64,000 nt of DNA, taken from Clostridiaceae bacterium. GTDB taxonomy: Bacteria; Bacillota; Clostridia; Lachnospirales; Lachnospiraceae. Position 1 is the stretch's first letter. Each line of letters opens with the position of its first letter. Shown piece by piece: positions 61,178-64,000 of this stretch. Made by a program: the position numbers and the translations under genes. The stretch covers positions 105,760 through 169,759 of the forward strand of contig CAJTGI010000001.1 in NCBI GenBank assembly GCA_910575435.1, read 5' to 3'. The notes beneath the pieces are model-generated. The model saw only the letters and a list, made by a program, of their open reading frames with translations, ran no database searches and was not told the origin of the DNA.

Positions 61178-63061
61178 ATGAAAAAAAATAATAGGACATT
61201 CAGACAAGACCTTGTTTTGATCCGCAGGGGAATCAAAGAGTTTGGCAATATCTTGCCCGGACAAATGCGCCAGATTTTTGTAAGGGGGATATTGAGCGCC
61301 ACACTTCCATTTATCATAGCAGCTGTGTCGGCTTATATGATCGATGGATTGCTGGGACAGACAGATTATAGAAACATCCTGCTCATATGCTTTGCAGGCC
61401 TGGGCACAACTTTTCTATTTCGTGCCTGGAAGGCAAAAAAGGACAGCAGGATAGAGGCTGGTTATCAGCGTCTTTTTAACTGCCACGAGATTGTACTGAC
61501 AGATAAAGCATACAGGCTACGGTACGAAGAATTGGAGAAAAGCAGTACAAGAAGCCTGAGAGACGAAGTGACGGGAAGCATCAGCCTCTCAGGGGCTGGC
61601 ATGGCAAGCCTTTACTGGGATATGGATACATTGTTGACTAATTCGGCTACCGTTGCTATCGCTATGGTTCTGTTTCTTCGCTATTTGTATATGCTGCTTT
61701 GCTGGGATATCAGGCAAAATTCCGGCGCCTTGAATACGGCCGTCTTTATCCTTGTCATTGTACTGCTAATGGCAGCGTGCTCTTATATCACCTGCAAGAC
61801 CTCATCCAAAAGGTTTGATGTGAACTTTGAAGTTTTTCAGCATGGTTCTAAATATATCAGTTACGGTGATTTTTATACCAGGGAGTATCTGCTGGATGAA
61901 AATGCGGCGCTGGATGCCAGAATTTATGAGCCAGACGATTTCATTCTGTCGGAGTGCCAGGAGAAGTGCTATGAACACTTCGCAAAGGGAAAAGAAAAGG
62001 AGATGCATGCCGAAAATTTGTATGACGGAATAAAATTAATGAGTTCCTGTATCTGCGGCTGCATCATTTACCTTCTGTCAGGGAAAATGGCCATGCAGGG
62101 CGCAATAGGCCCAGGAAGCATTCTGTTACTGTATGCGGCGGCCACTATGGTGATTGAGGCGCTTTCAAATATTGCACAGATTATTACCGACCTGCGGAAT
62201 AATAATGAGCATCTGATCAAATATTTCCGGTATATGGATCTGCCGGAAGCATGCAGCAATCTGTCAGATGGCCATGTGCTTGCATTAAAAGAACTGGAAA
62301 TTAGAAATGTCAGTTTCCGCTATCCAGAAAGCGATGCCTATGTTTTGAAAGACATAAACCTAAAACTCCATGCTGGGGATAAACTGGCAATCGTGGGCGA
62401 AAATGGGTCTGGCAAAACCACCTTGATTAAACTGATTTGCAAATTGTACCAGCCCTCGGAGGGGAAGATCTTACTAAACGGAACAGACATTGCAGACATT
62501 CCTCTTGAAAAATATATTGGGTGCATTGCCACAGTATTTCAGGATTTTTCTTTATTTCCCTTCTCCCTGGGGGAGAATGTGGCGGCATCCAGAGATTACG
62601 ATGGGACAAGAGTGGAAAAGGCACTTACAAAGGCCAGATTGGACGATAAGATTTTGCAGCTGAAGGATGGAGTCAGGCAGTCGATTTTTAGTGCCTTTGA
62701 CGAGAATGGCACAGACCTCTCCGGCGGCGAGCAGCAAAAGGTTGCGATAGCCAGGGCAATTTACAAGGATGCGGAACTGATGGTTCTGGATGAGCCCACG
62801 GCTGCTTTAGACCCCTATGCAGAATATGAAATCTATAAAAATTTTCGTGAGATTACAGAAAGCAAGACGTTGATTTCCATCAGCCATCGGTTATCCTCCT
62901 GCCGTATGTGCGACCGGATTCTTGTGCTGGACGAGGGGAAGGCCGTGCAGGAAGGATCCCACGAGGAACTTGTGAATGACTTGGACGGAAAATATTATGC
63001 ATTGTGGAGCGCACAGGCACAGTACTATTCCGATTTGTTACTATTCACGGTCGATGTGTAA
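61178..63061 (+). CDS. ABC half-transporter (exporter type), second of a pair
   Basis: 627 residues. Membrane domain (about 30-330), ATP-binding domain (about 370-610): Walker A GENGSGKTT, signature LSGGEQQKVAIARAI, Walker B LMVLDEPTAALD, H-loop ISISHRL. The start abuts the TAG of the first subunit; GGAGGCGG is inside that gene. Relatives end near YYALWSAQAQYY; here the last eight residues (LLLFTVDV) are encoded by the end of a MITE-like element that begins at 63037, so the natural stop has been replaced. Confidence 0.9.
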   Translation: MKKNNRTFRQDLVLIRRGIKEFGNILPGQMRQIFVRGILSATLPFIIAAVSAYMIDGLLGQTDYRNILLICFAGLGTTFLFRAWKAKKDSRIEAGYQRLFNCHEIVLTDKAYRLRYEELEKSSTRSLRDEVTGSISLSGAGMASLYWDMDTLLTNSATVAIAMVLFLRYLYMLLCWDIRQNSGALNTAVFILVIVLLMAACSYITCKTSSKRFDVNFEVFQHGSKYISYGDFYTREYLLDENAALDARIYEPDDFILSECQEKCYEHFAKGKEKEMHAENLYDGIKLMSSCICGCIIYLLSGKMAMQGAIGPGSILLLYAAATMVIEALSNIAQIITDLRNNNEHLIKYFRYMDLPEACSNLSDGHVLALKELEIRNVSFRYPESDAYVLKDINLKLHAGDKLAIVGENGSGKTTLIKLICKLYQPSEGKILLNGTDIADIPLEKYIGCIATVFQDFSLFPFSLGENVAASRDYDGTRVEKALTKARLDDKILQLKDGVRQSIFSAFDENGTDLSGGEQQKVAIARAIYKDAELMVLDEPTAALDPYAEYEIYKNFREITESKTLISISHRLSSCRMCDRILVLDEGKAVQEGSHEELVNDLDGKYYALWSAQAQYYSDLLLFTVDV

Positions 63062-63212
63062 GGGTAATATTTCATTATCCATCATTAGCTTACGCTTTTG
63101 CAGACCATATTCAAGTTTTTGCATCGTTTTTTGCTTGATTGGTCTGCAAAAATCAAGGATTTGATGGATAATGAAATATTATCTGTTTTTTACATCGACC
63201 GTGAATAGTAAC
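63037..63212. mobile_element. MITE-like element 2, overlapping the ABC gene 3' end
   Basis: A 176-bp imperfect palindrome. Outer arms GTTACTATTCACGGTCGATGT and its complement (63192-63212), inner arms AATATTTCATTATCCATCA / TGATGGATAATGAAATATT and TTTTGCAGACCA / TGGTCTGCAAAA. Flanked by TCCGATTT (63029-63036) and TCCGACTT (63213-63220), an 8-bp duplication with one change. It shares its ends with 58614-58838. Confidence 0.75.
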
Positions 63213-63252
63213 TCCGACTTTAAGCCAGATACCTGGCAATAACTTTTACTCG

Positions 63253-63281
63253 TTGCCCATTCATATCCTTTCATGTATAAT
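63253..63281 (+). promoter_or_regulatory. Promoter of the STM4015-like gene
   Basis: TTGCCC (63253-63258), 17-bp spacer, TATAAT (63276-63281), followed by a leader of about 135 nt. Confidence 0.6.
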
Positions 63282-63348
63282 AAAAATACATGCATTACAA
63301 TAACCAAAAGGAAGTGTGAAAAATCAATTTTTCTAAAAGCAAACTATG

Positions 63349-63420
63349 TTTGCTTTGCAAATATTGTGCCTGCGGCATAGCGCATTACGTGCGCATTCAA
63401 GTTTGCAGGCACTGGAAAGG
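63349..63420 (+). repeat. Leader stem repeat E, copy 2
   Basis: GTGCCTGC pairs with GCAGGCAC around an inner GCGCA..TGCGC stem, and GGAAAGG follows at once. Related to 47438-47499; both copies end at a start codon. Confidence 0.6.
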
Positions 63421-63421
63421 A

Positions 63422-64000
63422 ATGGAAAATATTATGTACAAGAGCAAGCGGTACGCTTACACCTATGAAGATTGGAATGACGAGGGAAAGAATGCAGAAA
63501 CCATGATGGAGGAGATTTTGCAGGACCCGGATCTGCCTGGCCTGGAAGAAGTCATTATCGGCTGCTGGGGGGAATGCTGGGATGAGAACGCAAGCGCCCA
63601 GCCCCTGATTGACGGCATCATTGCCAACAAAGATGTCTTTTCCAAGATCAAAAGCCTGTTTATCGGCGATATGGATTATGAGGAATGCGAGGTTTCCTGG
63701 ATCATCCAGGGAGATTACTCCAAGCTCTGGGCGGCAATGCCCCAGCTGGAAAAACTGGTCATCAAGGGAAGCAGCGGGTTGGATCTGGGCGAGATCAGCC
63801 ACGACAGGCTGGAGCATCTGGAGATTATCTGCGGCGGGCTTCCCACAGATATCATTCAGGAAGTGCAGAGGGCAAAACTCCCCTCCCTGCGAATCCTGAC
63901 ACTGTACATCGGCGTGGAGGATTACGGCTTTGACGGAGACATTTCCACCATCCAAGACCTTCTGTCCCAGTCCGATTTCCCAAAACTGACCTATCTTGGC
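63422..64000 (+). CDS. STM4015-like leucine-rich-repeat protein, N-terminal part (runs off the window)
   Basis: 193 codons visible to the right edge, no stop. Soluble, with a repeating Leu pattern (MPQLEKLVIKGSSGLDL, HDRLEHLEIICGGLP, LPSLRILTLYIG), as in the STM4015 family of LRR-like proteins of unknown function; WIIQGDYSKLWAAMPQLEKL matches its core. The start is ATG 63422 or, in the same frame, ATG 63434. The N-terminus (MYKSKRYAYTYEDWNDEG) is variable in the family. The rest lies outside the window. Confidence 0.75.
   Translation, partial: MENIMYKSKRYAYTYEDWNDEGKNAETMMEEILQDPDLPGLEEVIIGCWGECWDENASAQPLIDGIIANKDVFSKIKSLFIGDMDYEECEVSWIIQGDYSKLWAAMPQLEKLVIKGSSGLDLGEISHDRLEHLEIICGGLPTDIIQEVQRAKLPSLRILTLYIGVEDYGFDGDISTIQDLLSQSDFPKLTYLG

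Noticed and set aside
63344-63955. Minus-strand frame of 203 codons over the right-edge gene
   Set aside because: The plus-strand frame shows an STM4015-like LRR pattern and a promoter and ribosome site; the minus frame ends in repeat E.
1-64000. CRISPR array or cas genes
   Set aside because: No regularly spaced repeat with unique spacers and no Cas-like protein was found.

Overview
The window looks like a chromosome segment of a Lachnospiraceae-type member of the Clostridia (Bacillota). Evidence: AGGAGG-type Shine-Dalgarno sites almost everywhere, TTGACA/TATAAT promoters with 17-bp spacers, a CarD-family regulator, class III fructose-bisphosphatase, a Csp-type subtilase, a split PurO-like/AICAR-transformylase pair under a ZTP riboswitch, a tmRNA tag ending in ALAA and a FeoA-FeoA-FeoB-FeoW-like iron cluster. 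Most genes lie on the minus strand. No prophage, CRISPR array or rRNA/tRNA cluster was seen; the mobile content is small palindromic and MITE-like repeats.

Layout: (1) 1-2.5 kb: the edge of a divergent SHMT-like gene, a lone Xer-type recombinase, the remains of an Ig-like secreted protein, and rpmF with its own promoter. (2) 2.5-8.4 kb: Na/Pi cotransporter, a small conserved protein, a Csp-like protease and fbp. (3) 8.5-14.4 kb: a hexitol-type PTS operon (SorE-like dehydrogenase, DeoR regulator, MtlA-type EIICBA, enzyme I, running into fbp) with a promoter and three candidate operators. (4) 14.5-18.4 kb: ferrous-iron uptake genes with two TTAG-N6-CTAA boxes, then carD. (5) 18.6-23.0 kb, plus strand: beta-xylosidase, AraC regulator, PutP symporter. 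(6) 23-33.6 kb, minus strand: mnmA, nadA, a membrane-anchored exported protein, the ZTP-controlled purine genes, aroB, tmRNA, a LytTR regulator, a cyclophilin lipoprotein and a DUF187-type glycoside hydrolase. (7) 33.7-53.6 kb: a roughly 20-kb signalling block, all on the minus strand: MCP, CheW, CheA, CheY, CheB, CheR, two REC-HD-GYP proteins (one with a ruined active site), four histidine kinases (three hybrid), an HPt protein and a lone receiver. (8) 53.6-58.5 kb: smpB, rnr, secG, gpmI. (9) 58.6-64 kb: a probable ~300-nt non-coding RNA, a pair of ABC half-transporters lying between two MITE-like elements, and the start of an STM4015-like gene.

The most unusual object is the signalling block, above all the 893-residue protein at 47625-50306. 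It joins a membrane histidine kinase and a receiver to a complete C-terminal DegV (fatty-acid-binding, FakB-like) domain. No flagellar gene, cheC, cheD or cheZ is visible here, so whether this Che set drives motility or another output cannot be told from the window. Second in interest are several families of dispersed palindromic repeats in leaders and intergenic gaps: a double-hairpin family with compensatory changes, a ~90-bp family, a leader-stem family that includes the ribosome binding site, and MITE-like elements with target-site duplications. One MITE supplies the last codons of an ABC transporter.
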